A DNA stretch of 64,000 bases from DASPKM01 sp035628135 (lineage in GTDB: Bacteria > Bacteroidota > Bacteroidia > Chitinophagales > Chitinophagaceae). The notes beneath the pieces were generated by a model, which saw nothing but the letters and a program-made list of their open reading frames with translations, was not told the DNA's origin and searched no databases. Within the stretch, counting starts at the first letter, position 1. The number at the start of each line of letters is the position of its first letter. This document shows positions 25,964-34,311 of the stretch, in pieces. The stretch lies in contig DASPKM010000004.1 in assembly GCA_035628135.1 (NCBI GenBank), positions 1-64,000 of the forward strand, given 5' to 3'. A program made the position numbers and the translations under genes.

Positions 25964-27226
25964 TTAATGCTTCCTGTCCACATCATTAAACTTCACCTCG
26001 TACTCCTTCACCTTATCCTTCATTCCCTTCTGATCATAAATCGTGATCAACAAATCAAGCGCTTCCTTCAAATCACTCTTGTCTTCCATCTTCAACTTTC
26101 CTTGCGGAGAAAGTAAATTATCCACCTCAATAAAGTACGGGATCGCTTCATCGAATTTCTTTAAAGCCTCAGCCTTCAGATCAGCCTTCCGCTTAACGTC
26201 AGCAGCAGCCGTGCCTTTAATAGCTTTTGACCTGGTCAATATGTCCACACCCTGGTTGTACGCTATTTGCCCCGCAAATAATTGCGCCTTCGAATAATCG
26301 GGCTTGATACGTATGGCAGCCTGGATGCTTTCCTGCGCCTTTTTGATAAACCCTTCCGAATCGGCCGGACGCTTTGCAGTATCCTGGTTATATCCATGCT
26401 GGTACAGTTCTACCGCATAGTTGTAACGATATAAATGATTGTTGGGATTTGCCGCAATGGTCTCTTCGTATTTTGTGAACAATTGCGCCTTGTCACCCTT
26501 CTCCCTCGCCATGTCCACATCCAGTTGCGCCCAGAACGGGTCGGCAGGATATACTTCCTTACCAATGGCGAGGTATTTTTCGGCATTGGCCGCATCCTTC
26601 TTTTCGAAATAATGATTGGCCACCCATTTATAGATCTCTACAAAACCCTCTCCTTTCGCCTTGCTTTCTACCAGCTTTCCGTAGTAACTCGCAGCATCCT
26701 CGAACTTGCCCAGCTTTTCGGCAGCTACTCCCGCATATAAGGTGGAGTTGGTGTCCAGCTTAAGGTTGATCCAACCTTTCTGCGTCATGAACGAGCTTAC
26801 TGCAATGGCATTCTTAAAGCCTTCATAAGCCTGCTCGTAATTTTTTGCATTAAAACTGTTGGCGGCTTCCTGGTATGCGCCGGTGTACATTTCATTCACT
26901 GGCTTATAACCATCTATCTGAAGCGCGATGAGCATTTTATCGTCCAATTCGGTATATTTTTTCAATGCCTCGAAACCTTCCATTCTTGTATTGGGAAACT
27001 GTGTCTTGGCATTCGCATCCATCGAAATGGCGCTATAGATCTTTGCCTTTGTATACCAGGCATCGGCGTTTTTTTGATTTTTTTCCTGTGCAAGAAAATT
27101 ATCTATCTCCGTTTTTGCTTCAGCCAGCTTATTTGATTTCAGTAACTCCTTCGCCTTTTCCACCTTCTGGGCAAACAAGCCTGTAACCATGGCAGCAAAC
27201 AACGTTGTAAAGAGAATGCGTTTCAT
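25964..27226 (-). CDS. Secreted tetratricopeptide-repeat protein
   Basis: 420 aa from MKRILFTTLFAAMVTGLFAQ, a signal peptide with cleavage after Ala-Gln region typical of Bacteroidota; a second in-frame Met lies two codons upstream. The remainder is helical TPR-type repeats (for example AWYTKAKIYSAIS, SYYGKLVESKAKGE, AEKYLAIGKEVYPADPFW, YRYNYAVELYQHGYNQDT). TPR proteins of this kind act as periplasmic or envelope scaffolds; no partner is evident. The gene sits 35 nt downstream of gyrA on the same strand, with its own strong terminator. Confidence 0.88.
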   Translation of the reverse strand: MKRILFTTLFAAMVTGLFAQKVEKAKELLKSNKLAEAKTEIDNFLAQEKNQKNADAWYTKAKIYSAISMDANAKTQFPNTRMEGFEALKKYTELDDKMLIALQIDGYKPVNEMYTGAYQEAANSFNAKNYEQAYEGFKNAIAVSSFMTQKGWINLKLDTNSTLYAGVAAEKLGKFEDAASYYGKLVESKAKGEGFVEIYKWVANHYFEKKDAANAEKYLAIGKEVYPADPFWAQLDVDMAREKGDKAQLFTKYEETIAANPNNHLYRYNYAVELYQHGYNQDTAKRPADSEGFIKKAQESIQAAIRIKPDYSKAQLFAGQIAYNQGVDILTRSKAIKGTAAADVKRKADLKAEALKKFDEAIPYFIEVDNLLSPQGKLKMEDKSDLKEALDLLITIYDQKGMKDKVKEYEVKFNDVDRKH

Positions 27227-27260
27227 CTGCATGAATTTTTATGTTTATCAGTGAAATTTA

Positions 27261-29879
27261 CTAAACCGTTTCCGGGCCCTCTGAAGATTCATCGGCCGGA
27301 AGGTTGGTTGCATCGGGCTCGTCATTTATCGGCTCTATTCCCGCCTGTTCAGCCTGCTCCGTTTGTTCTGCCTGTTCCGCAACAATTGCCTGCACCGCTA
27401 CTTCGTGCTCGTCCAGGGCAGTTATCGCAGCAATTTCATCGCTATCATCCAGCCTGATCAGCTTTACCCCCTGCGTGGCCCGACCCTGCTCGCTAATGCC
27501 CACCACGGGCATGCGAATGGTAACGCCGCTCCTGCAAGTTATCATTAAATCTTCTTTCTGACTTACATCCAAAATGCCTACCAGCACGCCGGTCTTGTCC
27601 GTTACGCTGATGGTCTTTACACCCTTGCCGCCCCTGTTGGTAATGCGGTATTCATCTACCGGCGTACGCTTGCCGAAACCCTTTTCGCTTACCACCAATA
27701 CAGTGCGCGACCGGTCATCTTTATTTACGCAAATCATGCCAACTACCTCGTCGGACTGGTCTTCTACCTCAATGCCGGCCACCCCAATGGCGCCGCGGCC
27801 CGTGGGCCGCACCTTGTCCTCTGGGAACCGGATAGCCCTGCCCGTCCGAACCGCCATCATAATCTCGCACTGACCATCCGTAAGCTTGGCTTCCAGCAAC
27901 TCATCGCCTTCCAGGATGGTAATGGCATTGACCCCTGTTTGCCTTGGCCTCGAAAAATCTTCGAGCAGGGTTTTTTTAATGATGCCTTTCTTGGTGCACA
28001 GAACAATGTTATGGGTGTTCACGAAGTTCTTATCCTGCAAATCCTTTACATCTATGATGGCCCTTACTTTATCGTCGGACGGCAATTGTATCAGGTTCTG
28101 GATGGCCCTTCCCCTGCTGGTTTTATCACCCTCGGGAATCTCATATACGTTGAGCCAGTAACACCTGCCCTTCTCTGTAAAGAAAAGCATAGTGTGGTGC
28201 GTGGAGGCCACAAACAAATGCTCGATCCAATCTTCTTCACGCGTTCTTCCACCAATGGCTCCCCTGCCACCCCGGCGTTGCGCACGGTATTCAGTAGCCG
28301 AAGTTCTTTTAATGTACCCCAAATGCGAAATGGTGATCACCACGTCCTCTTCCTTGATCAGGTCCTTAATACGCACCTCATCGTCCAGGTAAGTGATCTC
28401 GCTCCTGCGGGCATCGCCGAACTTTTCTTTTATTTCCAGCAGTTCCGTGCTGATCATTTCGTACCGCAGGCCTTCATCTGCCAGCAATTGCTGAAGGTGT
28501 GCTATCTGCAGCATGATCTCATCGAACTCCTGTTTTATCTTGTCGCGCTCCATGCCCGTAAGGCGTTGCAGCCGTAGCTCCAATACCGCTTTTGACTGTA
28601 TCTCGCTCATGCCGAAACTGTTCATCAACCCATCCTTCGCTTCATCCGGCGTGCGGCTGCTGCGTATCAGGGCAATCACTTCGTCAAGATGGTCGAGCGC
28701 TATCAGGTAACCCTGCAGTATATGCGCTCTTTTTTCGGCTTCCCTTAGTTCGAATTGGGCGCGGCGGGTTACCACATCCATCCTGAAATCGACGAACTCG
28801 CTAATGAGGTCTTTCAGGTTAAGCGTCCGGGGACGGCCCTTTACGAGGGCAACGTTATTGATGCCGTAGCTGGTTTGCAGCTCGGTGTATTTGTATAATT
28901 GATTGATGATGACGTTGGCCACTGCATCGCGCTTCAGGTCTATTACGATGCGTGTGCCTTCCTTGCTGTTGGATTCGTTGTTAACGTGGGCAATGCCTTC
29001 AATGGCTTTTTCATTTACCAGCTCGCCGATACGGTTGGTAAGGGCGTCGCGGTTAACCAGGTAAGGCACTTCGGTGATCACTACCTGTTCGCGCCCGCTG
29101 GGCTTGGTGTCAACATGCAATTTTCCGCGCAACACTACCCTGCCCCTGCCCAGGTGCATGGCGCCGCGCACGCCTTCTATTCCGAAAATGATACCTCCCG
29201 TAGGGAAGTCGGGCGCCTTTACATACTGCATCAGCTCTTCGATGCTGATCTCTTTATGCTTGATATAGGCCAGGCATCCATCCACCACCTCCGAAAGGTT
29301 ATGGGGCATCATATTGGTGGCCATGCCCACGGCAATACCGCTGGAACCGTTCACCAGTAATTGGGGTATGCGGGTCGGGAGGATGGTCGGCTCTCTTTCG
29401 GAGTCGTCGAAATTGGGTTGGAAGTCCACCGTATCCTTATCGATGTCTTCGAGCATGTATTCGGCCATGCGCTGCAGCCTGGCCTCGGTATAACGCATGG
29501 CGGCGGGACCGTCCCCGTCCTGGTTACCAAAGTTTCCCTGGCGGTCGATAAGTGTATATCGCATGTTCCAATCCTGCGCCATGCGCACCATCGCATCGTA
29601 TACGGCGGTATCGCCATGGGGGTGGTATTTACCCAATACCTCGCCGACTATACGGGCCGATTTTTTGAAGGGACGGTTATAGTGCAGTCCCAATTGGTTC
29701 ATGGCATATAGGATCCGGCGGTGTACGGGTTTCAATCCATCCCGCACATCGGGCAAAGCACGCCCTACAATGACACTCATGGAGTAGTCGATGTAGGCGG
29801 TCTTCATTTGCTCCTCGATATTGATGGGAACTATGCGGTTTTGATCGCTGGTCTCCAGTGGCTGAAAATCTTGCTCCAT
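27261..29879 (-). CDS. gyrA: DNA gyrase subunit A
   Basis: 872 aa from MEQDFQPLETSDQNR; the open frame extends 42 codons further, but those lack homology and contain the promoter. It is the DNA cleavage-reunion subunit of gyrase. Visible: the breakage-reunion domain with PAAMRYTEARL (catalytic Tyr), the quinolone-pocket region HPHGDTAVYDAM (Thr at the position of E. coli Ser83, Asp at Asp87, a natural combination in many species), and the GyrA box QRRGGRGAIGG that marks a true gyrase rather than topoisomerase IV. The C-terminal tail is Glu/Ala-rich and acidic, as is common for regulatory gyrase tails. Confidence 0.98.
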   Translation of the reverse strand: MEQDFQPLETSDQNRIVPINIEEQMKTAYIDYSMSVIVGRALPDVRDGLKPVHRRILYAMNQLGLHYNRPFKKSARIVGEVLGKYHPHGDTAVYDAMVRMAQDWNMRYTLIDRQGNFGNQDGDGPAAMRYTEARLQRMAEYMLEDIDKDTVDFQPNFDDSEREPTILPTRIPQLLVNGSSGIAVGMATNMMPHNLSEVVDGCLAYIKHKEISIEELMQYVKAPDFPTGGIIFGIEGVRGAMHLGRGRVVLRGKLHVDTKPSGREQVVITEVPYLVNRDALTNRIGELVNEKAIEGIAHVNNESNSKEGTRIVIDLKRDAVANVIINQLYKYTELQTSYGINNVALVKGRPRTLNLKDLISEFVDFRMDVVTRRAQFELREAEKRAHILQGYLIALDHLDEVIALIRSSRTPDEAKDGLMNSFGMSEIQSKAVLELRLQRLTGMERDKIKQEFDEIMLQIAHLQQLLADEGLRYEMISTELLEIKEKFGDARRSEITYLDDEVRIKDLIKEEDVVITISHLGYIKRTSATEYRAQRRGGRGAIGGRTREEDWIEHLFVASTHHTMLFFTEKGRCYWLNVYEIPEGDKTSRGRAIQNLIQLPSDDKVRAIIDVKDLQDKNFVNTHNIVLCTKKGIIKKTLLEDFSRPRQTGVNAITILEGDELLEAKLTDGQCEIMMAVRTGRAIRFPEDKVRPTGRGAIGVAGIEVEDQSDEVVGMICVNKDDRSRTVLVVSEKGFGKRTPVDEYRITNRGGKGVKTISVTDKTGVLVGILDVSQKEDLMITCRSGVTIRMPVVGISEQGRATQGVKLIRLDDSDEIAAITALDEHEVAVQAIVAEQAEQTEQAEQAGIEPINDEPDATNLPADESSEGPETV

Positions 29880-29920
29880 GCGGCTTTCCTTCGTTTTAGT
29901 ACTCTTTGATTTGAAGACTG

Positions 29921-29928
29921 CGAAGGTA
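29921..29928 (-). promoter_or_regulatory. Putative -7 box of gyrA
   Basis: TACCTTCG on the minus strand, one mismatch to TAnnTTTG, about 42 nt upstream of the chosen ATG. Its position inside the longer open frame supports the start at 29879. Confidence 0.5.
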
Positions 29929-30164
29929 CTTGATTTACAGGTGAAAACCTGATGAAAGGGCTTGTTTTTTGCAGAGTTTTTCCACCTTTGCCAAGGGTTG
30001 CGCAAACACGTAAAAAACCACGGAATGACGGTCCCGCGGAAATTTTTTTTTAACGCCTTATTTTAAATAATATCCGGTTCGGTTTTGGTATACAGTAAGC
30101 TTATAGGTATTTTTATATCGCCCCTTCCTACCACCAACCTGAAGCAAATCGATCAATTGGATTA

Positions 30165-30236
30165 TTTATTATGAATTATGGTGCTTTCCTACTCAACTAA
30201 TCGGCAGCGATAATCAGTAATGAATAATGAATAATT
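30165..30236. repeat. Short AATGAAT-type repeat upstream of the GYF_2 gene
   Basis: Heptamer-like units AATGAAT, AATGAAT, AATTAG at about 30220-30236, with TTATTATGAATTATGG at 30166-30181 as a possible counterpart. Weak member of the short-unit arrays. Confidence 0.35.
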
Positions 30237-30250
30237 AGCCAGCATAGTAT

Positions 30251-31552
30251 ATGAAGCAGTTTTTGTTGTTACGGAATAATAAGCAAACAGGCCCATACTC
30301 AGCAGAAGAGCTGCAGCAAATGGGATTAAAAGCTTACGACCTTATTTGGGTCGAGGGCAAGAGCGCTGCATGGCGCTATCCCGGCGAAGTGGAGGAATTG
30401 AAATCTTTTGCTCCCCCGGTTGAAGAACAGCCATACGATCGCTTCTATAAAAAATCAGAAGCTACCGCCAAAAATCAATCACAGGCCGAGCCGCCCGCCC
30501 TACAAAGCCAACCAGCCACCGTAACAGAGAAGCCCGCATCTAAAAAAGAAAAAGAATATAAGCGCGTATTCGTTACGCTGCCTTCCAATGCAACTTCACC
30601 GGCAGCAACAGCACCCATTACGCCTGTTGAAAGACCTGCTCCTGTAACAACAGAAAAAAAACCGGAGCCCCAACAGTACCAGCAATATCAACCCTACGTT
30701 CCGCCCGAAGACCAATACAGCCCCGAACCAATTATTCCAGAACCCGCCCCTGCCGCGCCGGCAAAAAAGCAAACCACGCCGCAGCCTAAAAAAATGGCCG
30801 GAGAACGCGAAACTTCGGATGAAGTATATTTCCCGCGTAAAAAAGCATTTCGCATCAAGCCTATCCCATTGGCAGCAATGGCCATCGGAATGGTGTCCAT
30901 GATCGCGCTTGGAATTTGGATAGGATTATCGCTCGATAAAAAAGACGAAGGCGTTTCATTGATCAAAAACGTTGACCAGGTCCCCGCCAAACCCAACAAA
31001 AACGATGGACTTATCGATCAAACCCCCATAAATAACGCCATACCAGCCGCTTCCGATTCGGCTATGGATGACCGGGAGGCCAATGTGCCGGTGCAGACCA
31101 AGAAAACAGTCAGAATTCCCGAGCCTTCTACCATAAACCTGGCCGACTCCACTAAAAAAATGACTGCCAACGCTAATGACGATACCAATGACCTCGCTTC
31201 AAAAGAAGACGTGCGCATCAAAAAACCCGCGCCAAAGATCACCATGCCGGAGTTGGAAAAAATGGTATCGGTTACCAGCAACGACTATAAAGTAGGGCCC
31301 TTCGGCGGCATATCCAAACTGGCGCTTACCGTAAAAAATTCTTCTGATTACAACCTCAACCTCGTAGTGGTGCAGGTTGAATACCTGAAGGTGAACAAAG
31401 AAGTGTTCAAGACCGAAAACCTGTACTTCCGCGACCTGGCGGCTAATTCATCACTTACATTGGAGGCGCCGCGCAGCAACCGGGGCAATACCATCAATTA
31501 CAAGGTAACGCTCATCAATTCCAAGGACCACTTGTTCCACGCAGGCAATTAA
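30251..31552 (+). CDS. GYF_2 (DUF4339) domain membrane protein
   Basis: 433 aa. Residues 1-52 form a GYF_2 domain (LRNNKQTGPYSAEELQQMG, then LIWVEGKSAAWRYP), a small protein-interaction module. A long Pro/Gln/Ala-rich low-complexity linker follows (about 60-200). A single transmembrane helix lies at about 211-232 (AMAIGMVSMIALGIWIGLSL), and an extracytoplasmic C-terminal domain of about 200 residues ends in a beta-rich segment (KLALTVKNSSDYNLNLVVVQVEY). Cytoplasmic GYF with periplasmic C-terminal domain is the likely topology. Function not known. Confidence 0.85.
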   Translation: MKQFLLLRNNKQTGPYSAEELQQMGLKAYDLIWVEGKSAAWRYPGEVEELKSFAPPVEEQPYDRFYKKSEATAKNQSQAEPPALQSQPATVTEKPASKKEKEYKRVFVTLPSNATSPAATAPITPVERPAPVTTEKKPEPQQYQQYQPYVPPEDQYSPEPIIPEPAPAAPAKKQTTPQPKKMAGERETSDEVYFPRKKAFRIKPIPLAAMAIGMVSMIALGIWIGLSLDKKDEGVSLIKNVDQVPAKPNKNDGLIDQTPINNAIPAASDSAMDDREANVPVQTKKTVRIPEPSTINLADSTKKMTANANDDTNDLASKEDVRIKKPAPKITMPELEKMVSVTSNDYKVGPFGGISKLALTVKNSSDYNLNLVVVQVEYLKVNKEVFKTENLYFRDLAANSSLTLEAPRSNRGNTINYKVTLINSKDHLFHAGN

Positions 31553-31726
31553 TTGATCGGTTTCCGTGTTCCAGGCCAGCTTCATTTGAGGCATTCTTAC
31601 CCGTTTGTATTTCGGTTATTGCGAAAAAAACTTCCCACCGGCCCGCTTAACCGCGCTTTTGTGGCTGGCATAAAAGTTGAAATCATACACTGATCCTCCT
31701 CGTTAGTCGCACCCAAATTTCTGTGT

Positions 31727-32041
31727 ATGAAAAAAACCGGCCTCACGCTTTGTGCCACCATCCTCGCCGTTGTTGCACTTCATTCCTTTGGATATAATAA
31801 AGCAGGCTCCATCAGTGGTTCGGTAATACCGGCAGACGGTGCGGTATCTGTATGGGCCATTCAGAGTCCCGATACCATTAAGGCTATGCCGGCAAACGGC
31901 ATATTTTCCCTTACCGCGCGTGCCGGCAACTGGAAAGTTATTATCGATGCCAAAGAGCCCTACCAGGACGTAATGATGGAAAACGTACAGGTAAACGATG
32001 GAAAGGAAACAAGCCTGGGCGAAATAAGATTGCAGAAATAA
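31727..32041 (+). CDS. Secreted carboxypeptidase-regulatory-like domain protein
   Basis: 104 aa with a signal peptide (MKKTGLTLCATILAVVALHS). The mature part is one small beta-sandwich: GSISGSVIPADGAVSVWAI, then FSLTARAGNWKVIIDA and a final EIRLQK strand, the pattern of CarboxypepD_reg/CNA-B-like domains. These usually bind or stabilise at the surface; alone it has no catalytic site. A terminator follows at 32090. Confidence 0.8.
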   Translation: MKKTGLTLCATILAVVALHSFGYNKAGSISGSVIPADGAVSVWAIQSPDTIKAMPANGIFSLTARAGNWKVIIDAKEPYQDVMMENVQVNDGKETSLGEIRLQK

Positions 32042-32089
32042 TGTAAGAACTGTGTGGCAACTACCAGCCACCGTGATTAGTGGCTAAAA

Positions 32090-32113
32090 CCGGTCGGCAC
32101 GACCGGCTTTTTT
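32090..32113 (+). terminator. Intrinsic terminator
   Basis: CCGGTCG / CGACCGG stem with a GCA loop and a T-tract, ending the gene at 31727-32041. An AGCCAC/GTGGCT hairpin lies just before it (32067-32085). The T-tract abuts the -7 box of the next gene. Confidence 0.85.
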
Positions 32114-32118
32114 ATGTT

Positions 32119-32126
32119 TACCTTCG
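32119..32126 (+). promoter_or_regulatory. Putative -7 box, exactly 4 nt before ATG
   Basis: TACCTTCG (one mismatch to TAnnTTTG), then GAAT, then the ATG at 32131. This implies a leaderless or nearly leaderless transcript and supports that start. Confidence 0.5.
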
Positions 32127-32130
32127 GAAT

Positions 32131-33570
32131 ATGAAACACGTACTCGCGTTCGGAACCGGCGGAGCAGTGACGGCATTGCGTTATTATTTTTCAACCGATC
32201 ATCAATATGCTTGTACAATCATTTCTGAAGTGCCTTCGGATGAGGCCGGCAGGCAAGCGCTTATCAATAATGCGCAATTGGTAATTTCTATGGTAGATGC
32301 GGAGCAGCAGCAATGGATAGCACAGGATTGCATTCAGTGCGGCAGGCACCTCGTAAGCCCGGCGGGCATTAACGAAAAGATCATGAACCTTCGGCCCCAG
32401 GTAGAAAACAGCAATATGCTCTTCCTGTATGAAATGGGCTTCGACCCGGGCCTCGACCACATGAGCGCGCTCCACTGCATCAACCGCCTGCGCTTGCAAG
32501 GCGCCCATATACGCTCCGTGTATTCCCACAGCGGCAGATTAGTATTGCCGGAGCACGACAACAATCCCTGGCATTGCAAAACCGACAATGCACACCAATT
32601 GATAAACACCGGCAAAGCTGGGGCGGTCTACAAAGAAAGAGACCGGGTGCATCAACTGAAATATGAAGAAATTTTCAATGCTTCGCGGTTGATTGAATTT
32701 CCTGCTACCGGTTTTTTATCATGGTATCCCGTTGCTGATTCCATGGGTTATATTCCTTTGTATGGATTGAACGATGTGGAAACCTTCATCCGCACCAACC
32801 TGCAGCATCCCGATTTTATATATGGATGGAAGAATGTGATCGATCTTAAGCTTACCAGTGAACAAAGTATGTATGAAACTGATGGAATGACCCTGGCAGA
32901 TTTCTTCAGGGTTCATTTCGACAAGCACGGCTTTTCCGGCTGGCTCGAACAAAAGATGGTGGAACGTTTCAGCCAGACCAAACAAATACTGGAAAAGCTC
33001 ATGCAATTCATGGAAGTAGAGCAAGCTGCCCTCGAAGGCGGACACGGATCACCGGACAATATCCTCATGGTGGATGAAAAAGGAAAATTGGAGAACATCG
33101 ATCTCGGCGAGGTAAAGGACAAAGCCGCCGCCATGGTTGCATACAAAATGCACGAAGCCAACCTAACGCTCAAGCAACTGTTTTTCCTGGGAATGGACGA
33201 CCAGCAAACGGTGATCAACAAGGGAAAATGCAGCGCCGCCGGTGTATTGCAATTCGCGCTGCAGCAGAAGCTCTCATTGCAACCGCACGAGCACGATATG
33301 GCATTGATGATGCACGAGATCGAATACGAACTGCAGGGCGAACGCTCAGTAATGCAGAGCAACCTTTTGCTCAGGGGCACTGATCATTACCTTGCGCACG
33401 AAATGGTAACGGGACTTACTTTAGGCATAGCCGCTAAATTGATATTGGAAGGGCAACTGCGCTTAAAAGGATTGCACATTCCGGTATTGCCTGAAATTTA
33501 TGAACCGGTGTTGAACGAGCTGCGCCGCAATGGCGTACTGTTTATGGAAGAGCAACGCCGGGTACGGTAG
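32131..33570 (+). CDS. Saccharopine dehydrogenase family protein
   Basis: 479 aa from MKHVLAFGTGGAVTALRYY, chosen over a frame 17 codons longer because family members begin with this Rossmann strand and a -7 box sits just upstream. Family blocks: the N-terminal nucleotide-binding segment, LISMVD-like strand end, and YEMGFDPGLDHMSAL, a strongly conserved saccharopine dehydrogenase motif, followed by the C-terminal catalytic/dimerisation domain. It probably works in lysine metabolism or on a related amino-acid Schiff base; partners are not adjacent. The glycine-rich loop GTGGAVTAL differs from the classical GxGxxG, so coenzyme choice is open. Confidence 0.88.
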   Translation: MKHVLAFGTGGAVTALRYYFSTDHQYACTIISEVPSDEAGRQALINNAQLVISMVDAEQQQWIAQDCIQCGRHLVSPAGINEKIMNLRPQVENSNMLFLYEMGFDPGLDHMSALHCINRLRLQGAHIRSVYSHSGRLVLPEHDNNPWHCKTDNAHQLINTGKAGAVYKERDRVHQLKYEEIFNASRLIEFPATGFLSWYPVADSMGYIPLYGLNDVETFIRTNLQHPDFIYGWKNVIDLKLTSEQSMYETDGMTLADFFRVHFDKHGFSGWLEQKMVERFSQTKQILEKLMQFMEVEQAALEGGHGSPDNILMVDEKGKLENIDLGEVKDKAAAMVAYKMHEANLTLKQLFFLGMDDQQTVINKGKCSAAGVLQFALQQKLSLQPHEHDMALMMHEIEYELQGERSVMQSNLLLRGTDHYLAHEMVTGLTLGIAAKLILEGQLRLKGLHIPVLPEIYEPVLNELRRNGVLFMEEQRRVR

Positions 33571-33571
33571 T

Positions 33572-34261
33572 TTATAACAAGGCAAGCTTCTCTCTCAATT
33601 CCTTTACGCCTTCTGTTGCTGGTTTTTCAATCGCCGTAAGATTATACAGGCCGGAACTGTAAGGTATTTTTTTATCGATGATAAACTTCGGTATCTCCCA
33701 GGGCGCATAATTCACCAATCCGGCCGCAGGGTACACAACAAGAGAGGTGCCTACTACCACGAATACATCCGCCGAATGCACGATGGAAATAGCGTCCGAA
33801 ATAGCAGGCACCGGCTCCTCGAACCAAACGATGTTTGGCCTTAGCTGTCCCCCGTCCGGCGCGAGGTCGCCCAGCTTCATGTCTTCGCGTATGTCGAATA
33901 CCAATGTCTCATTCAGCTCGCTGCGCATTTTAAAGATCTCGCCGTGCAGGTGCAGTACCTTGGTGGAGCCGGCACGTTCATGCAGGTCGTCGATGTTTTG
34001 CGTGATGATGTGCACGTCCCAATGCTGTTCCAACTCGGCAAGGCCAACATGCGCCGCATTGGGAGCAGCATCCAAGACATTTCTGCGGCGGTAATTGTAA
34101 AATTCCAATACCAGTTGCGGATTTTTCTTCCATGCACGCGGCGTGGCCACATCTTCTATGTCATATCCTTCCCATAATCCATCGCTGTCGCGAAAGGTTT
34201 TCAGCCCGCTTTCGGCGCTAATGCCCGCGCCCGTAAGGACTACCAGTTTCTGCTTTGCCAT
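33572..34261 (-). CDS. cobB: Sirtuin, NAD-dependent protein deacylase (class III, zinc cysteines absent)
   Basis: 229 aa from MAKQKLVVLTGAGIS; longer frames upstream would cross the -7 box. NAD-binding GAGISAESGLKTFRDSDGLW, TQNIDDLHERAG and the catalytic His in VLHLHGE are all present. FYNYRRR has the Tyr and Arg that in CobB/SIRT5 select succinyl or malonyl lysine, so desuccinylase or demalonylase activity is likely (inference). The protein contains no cysteine at all, so the usual Cys4 zinc site is missing. The gene follows a VWA lipoprotein gene on the same strand, 50 nt away. Confidence 0.92.
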   Translation of the reverse strand: MAKQKLVVLTGAGISAESGLKTFRDSDGLWEGYDIEDVATPRAWKKNPQLVLEFYNYRRRNVLDAAPNAAHVGLAELEQHWDVHIITQNIDDLHERAGSTKVLHLHGEIFKMRSELNETLVFDIREDMKLGDLAPDGGQLRPNIVWFEEPVPAISDAISIVHSADVFVVVGTSLVVYPAAGLVNYAPWEIPKFIIDKKIPYSSGLYNLTAIEKPATEGVKELREKLALL

Positions 34262-34265
34262 TCCA

Positions 34266-34273
34266 CAAATATA
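34266..34273 (-). promoter_or_regulatory. -7 box of the sirtuin gene, 4 nt before ATG
   Basis: TATATTTG on the minus strand is a perfect TAnnTTTG match and is followed by TGGA and the ATG. Predicts a leaderless mRNA. Confidence 0.6.
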
Positions 34274-34311
34274 GGAGACGGAAACGTGGAGTGAAAAAGC
34301 TGGTAAATGGT

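Noticed and set aside
29570..29640. Quinolone resistance change in gyrA (Thr at the Ser83 position)
   Set aside because: Thr is the natural residue at this position in many bacteria and Asp87 is kept; nothing indicates selection.
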